Source of the DNA: Anaerolineales bacterium | GTDB taxonomy: Bacteria; Chloroflexota; Anaerolineae; Anaerolineales; Villigracilaceae | Length of the DNA stretch: 5,207 bases | Direction of reading: 5' to 3' | NCBI GenBank assembly: GCA_025938055.1 | Contig: JAICQC010000341.1 | Location: 1-5,207 of the forward strand | Part shown: piece after piece, positions 1 through 4,940 of the stretch | How the letters are laid out: every line of letters begins with the position of its first letter | How positions within the stretch are numbered: position 1 is the stretch's first letter | Position numbers and translations under genes: made by a program | The notes under the pieces: model-generated | Told to the model about the DNA's origin: nothing | Seen by the model: only the letters and a program-made list of their open reading frames with translations | The model's database searches: none

Positions 1-393
1 GAAGTCTTTCGTAAGCGCCATCGAGACGCCCGGTCCGCCGCGGGAGTAGGAGGTGTAGGCTATGGCATACTGCTCGAGCTCGGGCACGTAGGTAACGCGT
101 GGGTCTTCGACGCCCCACAGCTCCTCAGGGAAGTTCTCCACGTCGGGGGCGAAGGTGGGCTCGGGGTCGATCTCCCAGTTCGAAATGCCGTCTTTCGAAC
201 GGGCAACGGTGAAGTGAGAGTGACCACGCATATCCTCCACGCGGCATAATAGCAGGGTGGTGCCATCCGGGAGCATGGTTGCGCCCGGGTTGAACACCGT
301 ATTGGCTCGATACGGAAGGTCTGCCGCCGTGAGGACGGGGTTATTCGGATGTCGTTCGATCAGGGAGGAAGCTCGGGACCACGGATGTGCCAT
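1..393 (-). CDS. GH130 family glycoside phosphorylase (beta-mannoside phosphorylase-like), N-terminal part
   Basis: The 131 codons from ATG 393-391 stay open to the left edge of the window, so the 3' part is missing. The translation matches the glycoside hydrolase family 130 N-terminus. It has NPVLTAADLPY followed by FNPGA (residues 19-38), a substrate-binding RVEDMRGHSHFTVARSKDG stretch (51-69), ELWGVEDPRVTY (about 91-102) and AYTSYSRGGPGVSMALTKDF at the cut. In characterised GH130 enzymes the Asp of the EDPR motif, here Asp97, is the general acid. They cleave beta-mannosidic bonds with inorganic phosphate, usually in the cytoplasm, as part of mannan or N-glycan breakdown. No signal peptide is seen, which agrees. 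The RBS AAGGA lies 8 nt before the ATG and fixes the start. Family members are usually 300-390 residues, so about a third is present. The exact acceptor (mannose, glucose or N-acetylglucosamine) cannot be told from this part. No clear promoter was found upstream. Confidence 0.93.
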   Translation of the reverse strand, partial: MAHPWSRASSLIERHPNNPVLTAADLPYRANTVFNPGATMLPDGTTLLLCRVEDMRGHSHFTVARSKDGISNWEIDPEPTFAPDVENFPEELWGVEDPRVTYVPELEQYAIAYTSYSRGGPGVSMALTKDF

Positions 394-533
394 AGAGGAT
401 TTCCTTTCTACCGATAAGGATCTGAAATTGATTGTAATCTATTGCTTGACGTTTCGCTCCCCGCGGTGTTACAGCCGGAACCCGCTTTGTGCCGGGAAAG
501 CTGCCTGACCGCCGCTCCAGCAGGAGATTAATT

Positions 534-556
534 AAAAAGCAGAACTCCGTTTCTGC
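534..556 (-). terminator. Intrinsic terminator after the 86-residue protein gene
   Basis: Read on the minus strand, GCAGAA and TTCTGC form a 6-bp stem with a 6-nt loop, followed at once by TTTTTAATTAAT. It lies 37 nt after the stop codon of the small gene ending at 594 and separates that gene from the GH130 gene. A longer imperfect pairing involving plus positions 557-567 is also possible. Confidence 0.6.
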
Positions 557-593
557 AGAGTCCTGCTGCTCCTATTGCTTCAGTTTGATACCG

Positions 594-854
594 TCACGTT
601 ATTATGTTCGGCTCAAGATGGTCAAAGGTTTCATCGTCTGTGCCCCAGGCAAAGATTTGAAGAGTTGGAATGACTAAATTATCTGCCTGCAATTTTCCCA
701 CGCCCAACTGAATGGTCACGTCACTGAGTTCAACCGTATGGACCTTATCATCGAGCGACTTGGTGCGCAAATTTGTGCCCTTGATGACGGCTCCCGGTAC
801 GACGAACCAGATCTGACTGAACTTGTCAACGCGTTTCAGGAACAAGTTAATCAT
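594..854 (-). CDS. Small protein of unknown function, 86 residues
   Basis: I do not recognise a family. The case for a real gene is its setting. AGGAG sits 6 nt before ATG 854-852, a TTGAGA-N16-TATAAT promoter lies just upstream (880-907), and an intrinsic terminator follows the stop by 37 nt. Together they make a complete single-gene unit. The protein is mixed in charge, with no membrane helix or signal peptide. It has a basic N-terminus (MINLFLKRVDKF) and a run of alternating hydrophobic and polar residues in VHTVELSDVTIQLGVGKL, which suggests a small beta-sheet domain. The C-terminus is acidic and aromatic (FAWGTDDETFDHLEPN). There are no cysteines or obvious metal-binding clusters. It is transcribed in the same direction as the GH130 gene but apparently independently, so the neighbour says little about function. 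Confidence 0.7.
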   Translation of the reverse strand: MINLFLKRVDKFSQIWFVVPGAVIKGTNLRTKSLDDKVHTVELSDVTIQLGVGKLQADNLVIPTLQIFAWGTDDETFDHLEPNIIT

Positions 855-879
855 GGGGAACTCCTACTTTGATGTTCCA

Positions 880-907
880 ATTATAGAGTATTTTTCTCAT
901 TTCTCAA
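880..907 (-). promoter_or_regulatory. Sigma70-type promoter for the 86-residue protein gene
   Basis: On the minus strand TTGAGA (907-902) and a consensus TATAAT (885-880) are separated by 16 bp. Transcription would start near 873, giving a leader of about 19 nt that contains the AGGAG ribosome-binding site before ATG 854. It is the best-looking promoter in the window. Confidence 0.65.
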
Positions 908-1042
908 GGTCGATAAATGCCTGCGTCTTGATCTGTAGTGCATTTTCCTGCTACTCCCTGATGATTTCAGGAACCGATAATCTCTTCGTAAGGATGGTGA
1001 CGATCTCCCAAAGATTTTCGGCGTGGTGCGTTTCTTCTCCTT

Positions 1043-1067
1043 CCCCATTCGTGTTCGCAGAATGGGG
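1043..1067. repeat. Perfect 8-bp inverted repeat in the 855-1138 spacer
   Basis: CCCCATTC (1043-1050) and GAATGGGG (1060-1067) are perfect inverted copies around a 9-nt loop. Neither strand has a T-tract after the stem, so it is not a standard intrinsic terminator, although it is the only good hairpin downstream of the operon ending at 1139. Apart from the promoter at 880-907, nothing else was recognised in this 284-bp spacer. Confidence 0.45.
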
Positions 1068-1138
1068 ACTGCGCACGTACCCGGAGCGGTAAGGTCGGGA
1101 TGGGGTCATCTTAGAGTGCTGCGCAAAGACCCTCGCCA

Positions 1139-1585
1139 TTAATTGTAAAACTCTTTTATTGTGTACCTGTTGAAGTACCAGATATAAATTGCCGGGTAAA
1201 GAAGACCACGAATTACCCGCCCCCATAACTGCGTCTGTGCTTCATCAGAAACCTGCCCGGAATTGATCAGCAGGGAATTGTTGATGGCGATCAGGACATA
1301 ATGCAGTGTTACCAGCACCAGCAATGATTTTCGGGCGTTTTCTTTTCCCTGCCATACGCCAATCGCACTGATGATGATTCCTATGCTCAAAGGGAGCGAA
1401 AGTAAAATACTGACAATATTTCCTGCGCTATTCCCCGAAACCAGCAGGAACAGGGAGAGCAGCAATGGGGCAATGCCGACCAACAGGATGGCGTACACCG
1501 TGAGAATCCAAACGCCAGGCGGGCGGCGAGATGCCTTAGGTGCAGCTTGAGAAGGTTGGCTGTTTTCCATTTTCGTTGTACTCAC
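1139..1585 (-). CDS. Hypothetical four-helix membrane protein
   Basis: Family not recognised. The 148-residue product has a short polar, Pro/Arg-containing N-terminus of about 23 residues, then four hydrophobic segments at roughly 25-47, 55-78, 86-108 and 122-140. Both ends look cytoplasmic. The start is ambiguous. GTG at 1585-1583 overlaps the stop of the upstream transporter gene in a GTGA junction typical of translational coupling. An ATG five codons later (1570-1568) would give 143 residues. GGAAGAG abuts the GTG, too close for a good Shine-Dalgarno, which slightly favours the ATG or reinitiation by coupled ribosomes. It is the last gene of the minus-strand run, and its coupling to the CDF-like transporter suggests a shared membrane role, perhaps an accessory protein, but this is inference. 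No clear terminator follows the stop. Confidence 0.8.
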   Translation of the reverse strand: MSTTKMENSQPSQAAPKASRRPPGVWILTVYAILLVGIAPLLLSLFLLVSGNSAGNIVSILLSLPLSIGIIISAIGVWQGKENARKSLLVLVTLHYVLIAINNSLLINSGQVSDEAQTQLWGRVIRGLLYPAIYIWYFNRYTIKEFYN

Positions 1586-2214
1586 TCTTCCAACTCAGCA
1601 GCTTTTTCAAAGGACTCTTTGCCTTCGTTGTACGAGAAGTAAATAAGCCCAAGCGCACCGATTGAATCGACAAACCCGAAACCTGAAAGCTCATAAATCA
1701 AACTGGCAGCCAGCAGCACGATTGACATGTATATACACACCATCGTACAGTTCGCGTCTGCCAGGATGGGAGAGGATGTGAGGGTATGCCCCACCCTGCG
1801 CTTGCCGAGGACTAACAACCACATGACCGCTATCGAAACCACGGAAATGATCAACCCGGGGAGTGTGGTTTCAGGCTTATGCGAGGTAAATAAATTATAG
1901 ATGGAGGTAATGCCCAAGCCAACGGCAAACAGGTAAAAAGATGTGCCAGTGACCCGCAGCGCAGCTTTTTCGAATTGCGAGCGGGGTGTATTGGGGTGCT
2001 GCCGAATTCGCAGGACCATGGCAAGAATCCCAATTCCCGACATGACTTCGATGAACGAGTCCACGCCAAAGCCGAAGAGGGTAAGCGCTTCATCGGAGAA
2101 ACCCAGGAAGACGGAGATCAGTCCTTCTACACCATTGTAGAAAATCGTAAAGATTGCCAGCCAGAATGCGTACCCCCAATACTTGTCCATAGCTATTTGA
2201 GTACCTGTTTCCAT
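1582..2214 (-). CDS. CDF-like cation transporter (transmembrane domain only)
   Basis: The 210-residue protein resembles the membrane domain of cation diffusion facilitators, which export divalent metals by proton antiport. Six hydrophobic segments lie at about 13-37, 44-68, 90-109, 119-137, 155-176 and 180-194. Family-like landmarks are NGVEG in helix 1, GFGVDSFIEVMSG in helix 2, LADANCTMVC in helix 5 and FVDSIGALGL in helix 6. By hand alignment to YiiP, the helix-2 DxxxD site appears as Asp52xxxGlu56 and the helix-5 HxxxD site as Cys156xxxCys160. That would be a sulphur-containing site and could mean altered metal choice or lost metal transport. The cytoplasmic C-terminal domain of typical CDF proteins (about 300 residues in all) is absent, as in other short members. 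AGGA lies about 6 nt before ATG 2214. The gene starts 16 nt after the SRPBCC stop and overlaps the next gene by 4 nt. Confidence 0.85.
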   Translation of the reverse strand: METGTQIAMDKYWGYAFWLAIFTIFYNGVEGLISVFLGFSDEALTLFGFGVDSFIEVMSGIGILAMVLRIRQHPNTPRSQFEKAALRVTGTSFYLFAVGLGITSIYNLFTSHKPETTLPGLIISVVSIAVMWLLVLGKRRVGHTLTSSPILADANCTMVCIYMSIVLLAASLIYELSGFGFVDSIGALGLIYFSYNEGKESFEKAAELEE

Positions 2215-2230
2215 TACTATTCCTATATAA

Positions 2231-2659
2231 TTACCTGCTCAAATTACGTGCGAGATTCTCAAAGTATTTTGCCCATATCTTTTTCAATTGTCCTGGCAGC
2301 ATAGCTTCCATTATCCTGAACAAACCAGACGTTCTCATCATTACCTGAAGATGAACCTCCGTTCCACCGTCTTTCGGCACAAATGTGAAGGATTGCGTGG
2401 GGAGCAGAGCCATACCGCTTTGCGCCTCGATGACAAGTTTCCGGTTTGGAACAAATTCAACTACCTTCATGAGTAGTTGCTTTTTGCCCATGAAATTTAC
2501 CTCTTCAAAGAATGTTGAGCCAATAGCCGCCGGGCCGCTCAAGTTACTCACCCGCGGAACATCGGTTCTCCACTCGGGAATTTTGCTTATGTCGGAAATG
2601 TAAGCGAACACCGTTTCTACCGGAGCATTGATCTTCCCAACTTGTTCAAACGTTATCAT
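2231..2659 (-). CDS. SRPBCC (START/polyketide-cyclase-like) family protein
   Basis: The 142-residue product has the hallmarks of the SRPBCC helix-grip fold. It opens with a first strand and helix, INAPVETVFAYISDISKIPEW (residues 9-29). A glycine-containing turn before a beta strand (IGSTFFEEV) follows, then long antiparallel strands (KLVIEAQSG, QSFTFVPKDGGTEVHLQVMM) and a long C-terminal helix (from about Leu125, LKKIWAKYFENLARNLSR). Members bind lipids, polyketides or other hydrophobic ligands in a central cavity. Most single-domain bacterial ones have no assigned ligand, so none is proposed. It is cytoplasmic, without signal or membrane segments. AAGGAG sits 7 nt before ATG 2659-2657, a strong start. 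It begins 15 nt after the stop of the methyltransferase remnant and ends 16 nt before the transporter gene, so it is probably cotranscribed with both. Confidence 0.92.
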   Translation of the reverse strand: MITFEQVGKINAPVETVFAYISDISKIPEWRTDVPRVSNLSGPAAIGSTFFEEVNFMGKKQLLMKVVEFVPNRKLVIEAQSGMALLPTQSFTFVPKDGGTEVHLQVMMRTSGLFRIMEAMLPGQLKKIWAKYFENLARNLSR

Positions 2660-2674
2660 GATTTATCTCCTTTT

Positions 2675-2980
2675 TTATACCTGCTTCGCCCTCTCCAAAT
2701 TCAACGCCAGTAACTTCTCCAAAATCTCCTCATCGGATAGGTCACTTTTCCACCCATACGCCGCAAAGACGGCTTCATCCAGCCGCTTGTGGGCGAGATC
2801 GAGCCAGGTGGGGCGGGCGTTGTATAAGTTCGTCAGTGTTCTCTTGGACCCCCTCCGCTCCGCTTCGCGGGACACTTCCCACCAGGGGCACAGGTCGAGG
2901 AAGTGTTCCTGGTACGTCTGCTTCTCGCGTGTGGTCCCACGTTTCCACTTGCTGACGAAGTCCTGCGGTGTAAGCGGCAT
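2675..2980 (-). pseudogene. In-frame scar of a large DNA methyltransferase / restriction-modification gene
   Basis: The 101-residue frame joins the two ends of what looks like a roughly 900-1000-residue class I SAM-dependent DNA methyltransferase (MmeI/type IIG-like). Residues 1-31 (MPLTPQDFVSKWK through EHFLDLC) match the usual N-terminus of that family. Residues about 47-98 (RTLTNLYNARPTWLDLAHKR through EEILEKLLALNLERA) match its extreme C-terminus. All catalytic and target-recognition parts between them are missing: no SAM-binding FxGxG-type motif and no NPPY. The junction, residues 32-44 (PWWEVSREAERRG), is encoded by a 40-bp GC-rich repeat (2849-2888). No stop interrupts the frame, and AAGGGA lies 7 nt before ATG 2980-2978, so it could still be translated. 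An upstream extension to 3154 runs through the spacer repeats and was not chosen. It stands first in the minus-strand gene run. The family match is from memory of the sequence pattern. Confidence 0.75.
2849..2888. repeat. GC-rich 40-bp repeat at the methyltransferase junction
   Basis: The segment starts CCCCCTCCGCTCCGCTTCGC and ends in CCACCAGGGG. It contains internal short palindromes (GGGA-AGTG-TCCC on the minus strand, CCGC with GCGG) and fits the style of dispersed intergenic repeats of environmental bacteria. It exactly fills the gap between the two retained ends of the methyltransferase gene and encodes the out-of-family peptide WEVSREAERRG there. Copy number elsewhere in the genome cannot be seen. 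Confidence 0.5.
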
Positions 2981-3052
2981 GTTAGTTCCCTTTGCTAGAT
3001 TGTACAGGAAAACGGCTGCAAGTGACAGCCACCTTTGCGAAAAGCATTCACC

Positions 3053-3099
3053 ACGGAGCACACAGAGAAAAAATAAAGAGTTTTCTCTGTGTGCTCCGT
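3053..3099. repeat. Perfect 19-bp inverted repeat
   Basis: ACGGAGCACACAGAGAAAA (3053-3071) is followed after 9 nt by its exact reverse complement (3081-3099). The arm resembles the CACGGAG-CACAGAG type of dispersed repeat found between genes in many environmental genomes. Neither side carries a terminator-like T-tract outside the stem. It lies about 70 bp upstream of the methyltransferase remnant's start and could form a very stable hairpin in either transcript. Confidence 0.8.
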
Positions 3100-3107
3100 A
3101 CTCTCGA

Positions 3108-3252
3108 ATGTCATTCTGAGCGGAGCGAAGAATCTCTTGTTCGCTCAGGATCAACTCCGCGAAGAATCTCTGACACCGAAATTACGAGACTCTCACCGCA
3201 CCTGGGGTGGGTGCAGGTGTCGGTCGCGGCGAACGCTCCCTCAGAGTGACAT
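3108..3252. repeat. MITE-like element, 145 bp, with 13-bp terminal inverted repeats
   Basis: ATGTCATTCTGAG (3108-3120) and CTCAGAGTGACAT (3240-3252) are inverted copies matching at 12 of 13 positions. Inside, GCGAAGAATCTCT occurs twice (3125-3137 and 3159-3171), and CACCTG/CAGGTG (3199-3204, 3214-3219) can pair. The end sequence belongs to the widespread TGTCATTCTGAGCG...AAGAATCTC intergenic repeat type. No coding capacity is seen. No target-site duplication was identified outside the ends. Confidence 0.55.
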
Positions 3253-3311
3253 GGTGTTTTTGAGATGACTTGTAATTACTAATCTCTACTCTCCAATCTC
3301 TGCCCCCCAAC

Positions 3312-3344
3312 AAAAACCCTCCCCAGGCATTCACCTAGGGAGGG
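3312..3344 (-). terminator. Intrinsic terminator of the 186-residue protein gene
   Basis: On the minus strand CCCTCCC and AGG pair with CCT and GGGAGGG across one mismatch, making an 11-position stem with a 6-nt loop. It is followed directly by TTTTTG (3316-3311). It lies 31 nt downstream of the stop codon at 3375. The plus strand has no T-tract, so it acts in one direction. Confidence 0.75.
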
Positions 3345-3374
3345 GGAGTATGGAATGGCGAAAAGCAGAGGTTG

Positions 3375-3935
3375 TTAGCTGATGACGAACGAATCCTGGT
3401 TGCCGGGCAGGTCCCGGGCAATGGCTTCGACGATTGGGAAGGGCTCCATGCTGACCGAGGTCTGCGTGGTGTAGTTCCACCAGACGCCGCCTTCTTCTGC
3501 ACGCACGGCTTCACCGGCTTCGAGCACATTCTGATTGGCATCGCGGATCACGACCGACACGCCTGCCACCAGCACATTGTCTTTTGCCTTCACACGGATG
3601 GTCTGCCCGACCTCGCCGGTCCAGGCATCCACGTTGATCTCGAGCACTTTGGGCGTCCCGAACCAGTCAGACACGGCAAGATTGTATGCCGTCCCGCCGG
3701 TGCCTTTTGCCAGGGTCACGTACACATCCTGGGTCTTGGCAAACTTGGCGTACGTGGTCGCCTCCCGAAAGGCTTCCTGCTGCGTCAATTGCCTTTCGGT
3801 GAACTGGCGGTTATCGTCGAACGCGGGTTTGTTGGCAATGATGGTCTTGCCCGAGCGGGTCGTGCGGATCACAAACTGATCGCCAACCGAACCGGACAGA
3901 CCTCGAACAAATATATTATTAGTTACTTTGGCCAT
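3375..3935 (-). CDS. Conserved-looking protein of unknown function with Ig-like C-terminal half
   Basis: The 186-residue product starts MAKVTNNIFVRGLSGSVGDQ. The N-terminal half (1 to about 95) has a pattern I associate with small uncharacterised proteins of Chloroflexota and some other phyla. It opens with a Gly-rich SGSVGDQFVIR segment and continues with PAFDDNRQFTERQLTQQEAF, an amphipathic helix rich in Gln and Ala, and AVSDWF. The C-terminal half (about 97-186) looks like one beta-sandwich, Ig-like domain: VLEINVDAWTGEVGQTIRVK, VAGVSVVIRDANQNVLEAG, GVWWNYTT, and AIARDLPGNQDSFVI, a common last strand in bacterial Ig-like repeats. There is no signal peptide or membrane helix, so export would need another route. 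ATG 3935 is chosen because AAGGA precedes it by about 11 nt and MAKV is a typical beginning; the frame stays open to 4010 without family-like sequence. It is monocistronic, with its own terminator and an 11-bp repeat array upstream. Confidence 0.85.
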   Translation of the reverse strand: MAKVTNNIFVRGLSGSVGDQFVIRTTRSGKTIIANKPAFDDNRQFTERQLTQQEAFREATTYAKFAKTQDVYVTLAKGTGGTAYNLAVSDWFGTPKVLEINVDAWTGEVGQTIRVKAKDNVLVAGVSVVIRDANQNVLEAGEAVRAEEGGVWWNYTTQTSVSMEPFPIVEAIARDLPGNQDSFVIS

Positions 3936-4006
3936 AGTGTTAATAATCCTTTCAGTGTCAATGTAGTTTTTTGATGAACCTGCATTCGCCATTCCTTGCT
4001 CGCCGG

Positions 4007-4072
4007 TCATCCTATACTCATCCTATAGTGAACCTATACTCAACCTATAGTCATCCTATAGTCAACCTATAC
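4007..4072. repeat. Six tandem 11-bp repeats (operator- or iteron-like array)
   Basis: Six contiguous units follow the consensus TCA(T/A)CCTATA(C/G): TCATCCTATAC, TCATCCTATAG, TGAACCTATAC, TCAACCTATAG, TCATCCTATAG and TCAACCTATAC. They vary only at positions 2, 4 and 11. The core CCTATA is invariant. The 11-bp period is about one DNA helical turn, so identical faces would line up along the helix. The array begins 71 bp upstream of ATG 3935 of the minus-strand gene, in its likely regulatory region, and about 470 bp from spoVS on the other side. Each unit carries a TATAGT/TATACT hexamer resembling a -10 box, but no -35 lies at 16-18 bp. Confidence 0.9.
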
Positions 4073-4249
4073 TGCATTCCATATTTCGATCCTGTGTTTA
4101 ATCAAGCGACAACTTATTGTACGTTAATTCTCCCATTATTTCCTTTTCATGTTTGAAGAGTCAGCCAACATTTATGAAAGCAGATGATTCCTTTCAGTGG
4201 CGCTTCGCAAGAAACATGCATAACTACGTGAGATGTACTAGCGCAAAGA

Positions 4250-4271
4250 TAGGGAAGTCCCTACTTTTTTT
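4250..4271 (+). terminator. Possible weak intrinsic terminator in the 4073-4542 spacer
   Basis: TAGGG and CCCTA form a 5-bp stem with a 4-nt loop (4250-4263), followed by C and seven T residues. No plus-strand gene lies upstream, so it would end either a small RNA or stray plus-strand transcription coming toward spoVS. The stem is short, hence the low confidence. Confidence 0.3.
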
Positions 4272-4412
4272 CTAGAGAGGCGAATCGTATAATGCCAATC
4301 ATCCGCGCCGAACATTGAGCTTGTTTGACGCCCAAGAAATATCCTGAAACAGGAGGTGAAATCTCTTCAGCGGAATCGGTACAAATGTCTAGATCATTTG
4401 AGTAAACGCCTA

Positions 4413-4441
4413 TGGAAATCCTGCGGCTTCTACTCTAAAAT
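4413..4441 (+). promoter_or_regulatory. Candidate sigma70-type promoter of spoVS
   Basis: TGGAAA (4413-4418, four of six consensus bases) and TAAAAT (4436-4441) are separated by 17 bp. Transcription would begin near 4448, giving a leader of about 95 nt that starts just before the predicted pseudoknot. A consensus TATAAT at 4288-4293 is an alternative, but only TTTTTT stands at its -35 position. Confidence 0.4.
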
Positions 4442-4451
4442 AAACCCATCA

Positions 4452-4515
4452 CCATCCAATCTTTGCGGGATGGCAGGCGAAACTTTAGCGTTTTACTACA
4501 TCAAAGTCGCAAAGA
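4452..4515 (+). promoter_or_regulatory. Predicted H-type pseudoknot in the spoVS leader
   Basis: Stem 1 pairs CCATCC (4452-4457) with GGATGG (4468-4473). Its loop contains TCTTTGCG (4460-4467), which is fully complementary to CGCAAAGA (4508-4515), giving an 8-bp stem 2. The two stems abut without a spacer, and the first loop is AA. The 34-nt last loop can form a further 5-bp ACTTT/AAAGT hairpin (4482-4486, 4503-4507). The fold ends 16 nt before the GGAGG ribosome-binding site (4532-4536). I match it to no known riboswitch or protein-binding leader class. Leader function is inference. Confidence 0.4.
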
Positions 4516-4542
4516 ACAAATCAACATAGTTGGAGGCTTACC

Positions 4543-4869
4543 ATGGATATGATCAAAGTTTCTGCAAACTCACGGACCTCTGCTGTTGCCGGTGCAATCG
4601 CCGGCGTCATCCGTGAACACCACCGGGCTGAAGTGCAGGCAATCGGCGCCGGGGCAGTGAACCAGGCGATCAAGGCTCTTGTGCTCGCAACAGGTTACCT
4701 CAGGAACGACGGAATCAATGTTAGCTGCGTGCCCGAGTTTGCCGATGTCACCATCGACGACAAGGTGCGCACCGCCATCAAGCTCGTGATCGAGCCGAGC
4801 GCGGACTCAGATTTCTCTTCTCTGCGCTTCCCCGCCCACACGATCAAGACAGAGGAAGCACGGGTCTAA
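4543..4869 (+). CDS. spoVS: SpoVS-family protein
   Basis: The 108-residue product matches stage V sporulation protein S over its whole core. IKVSANSRTSAVAGAIAGVI (residues 4-23) is followed by AEVQAIGAGAVNQAIKALVLA (30-50), then CVPEFADVTIDD and the closing RTAIKLVIEP strand (76-85). SpoVS is an Alba-like small fold, thought to bind nucleic acid. In Bacillus it affects septation and coat assembly during sporulation. In non-sporulating phyla that carry it the role is unknown, so sporulation should not be inferred here. Residues 87-108 form a charged tail beyond the usual roughly 86-residue length. GGAGG lies 6 nt before ATG 4543, with no competing start. It is transcribed alone, ahead of a strong terminator and after a long leader region with a possible pseudoknot. 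Confidence 0.95.
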   Translation: MDMIKVSANSRTSAVAGAIAGVIREHHRAEVQAIGAGAVNQAIKALVLATGYLRNDGINVSCVPEFADVTIDDKVRTAIKLVIEPSADSDFSSLRFPAHTIKTEEARV

Positions 4870-4892
4870 ACGGGGATAAAACCCAGTCAAAT

Positions 4893-4924
4893 AAAAAAAG
4901 CCGCCCGATGAAGGGCGGCTTTTT
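4893..4924 (+). terminator. Strong bidirectional intrinsic terminator after spoVS
   Basis: AGCCGCCC (4899-4906) and GGGCGGCT (4913-4920) form a perfect stem around a GATGAA loop, flanked by seven A residues before and a run of T residues after. It begins 24 nt after the spoVS stop. Because of the A-tract it can also stop minus-strand transcription arriving from the right. Confidence 0.95.
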
Positions 4925-4940
4925 CGCTTTCAAGTGAATA

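Noticed and set aside
446..474. Plus-strand TTGACG with TTACAG at 17-bp spacing
   Set aside because: The -10 is poor and no plus-strand gene follows for more than 4 kb.
823..1092. Plus-strand open frame of 89 codons
   Set aside because: It runs antisense through the start and promoter of the 86-residue protein gene. Its composition is unlike a folded protein and no RBS was seen.
951..1226. Minus-strand open frame of 91 codons
   Set aside because: It overlaps the 3' end of the membrane-protein gene in another frame, has no ribosome-binding site at its start and no family-like sequence.
2981..3154. N-terminal extension of the methyltransferase remnant to an upstream start
   Set aside because: The extra codons come from the 19-bp inverted repeat and the end of the MITE-like element. 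The internal ATG 2980 has a good RBS and starts the family-like MPLTPQDF sequence.
3281..3301. Three 7-bp units (AATCTCT, ACTCTCC, AATCTCT)
   Set aside because: They are short and imperfect, more likely simple-sequence drift at the edge of the repeat island than a functional array.
3935..3961. Consensus TTGACA (3961-3956 on the minus strand) as the -35 of the 186-residue protein gene
   Set aside because: At 16-18 bp spacing the only -10 candidates overlap the start codon, so transcription would begin inside the gene.
3936..4010. N-terminal extension of the Ig-like protein to an earlier start
   Set aside because: The extension shows no domain pattern and begins next to the 11-bp array. ATG 3935 has AAGGA upstream.
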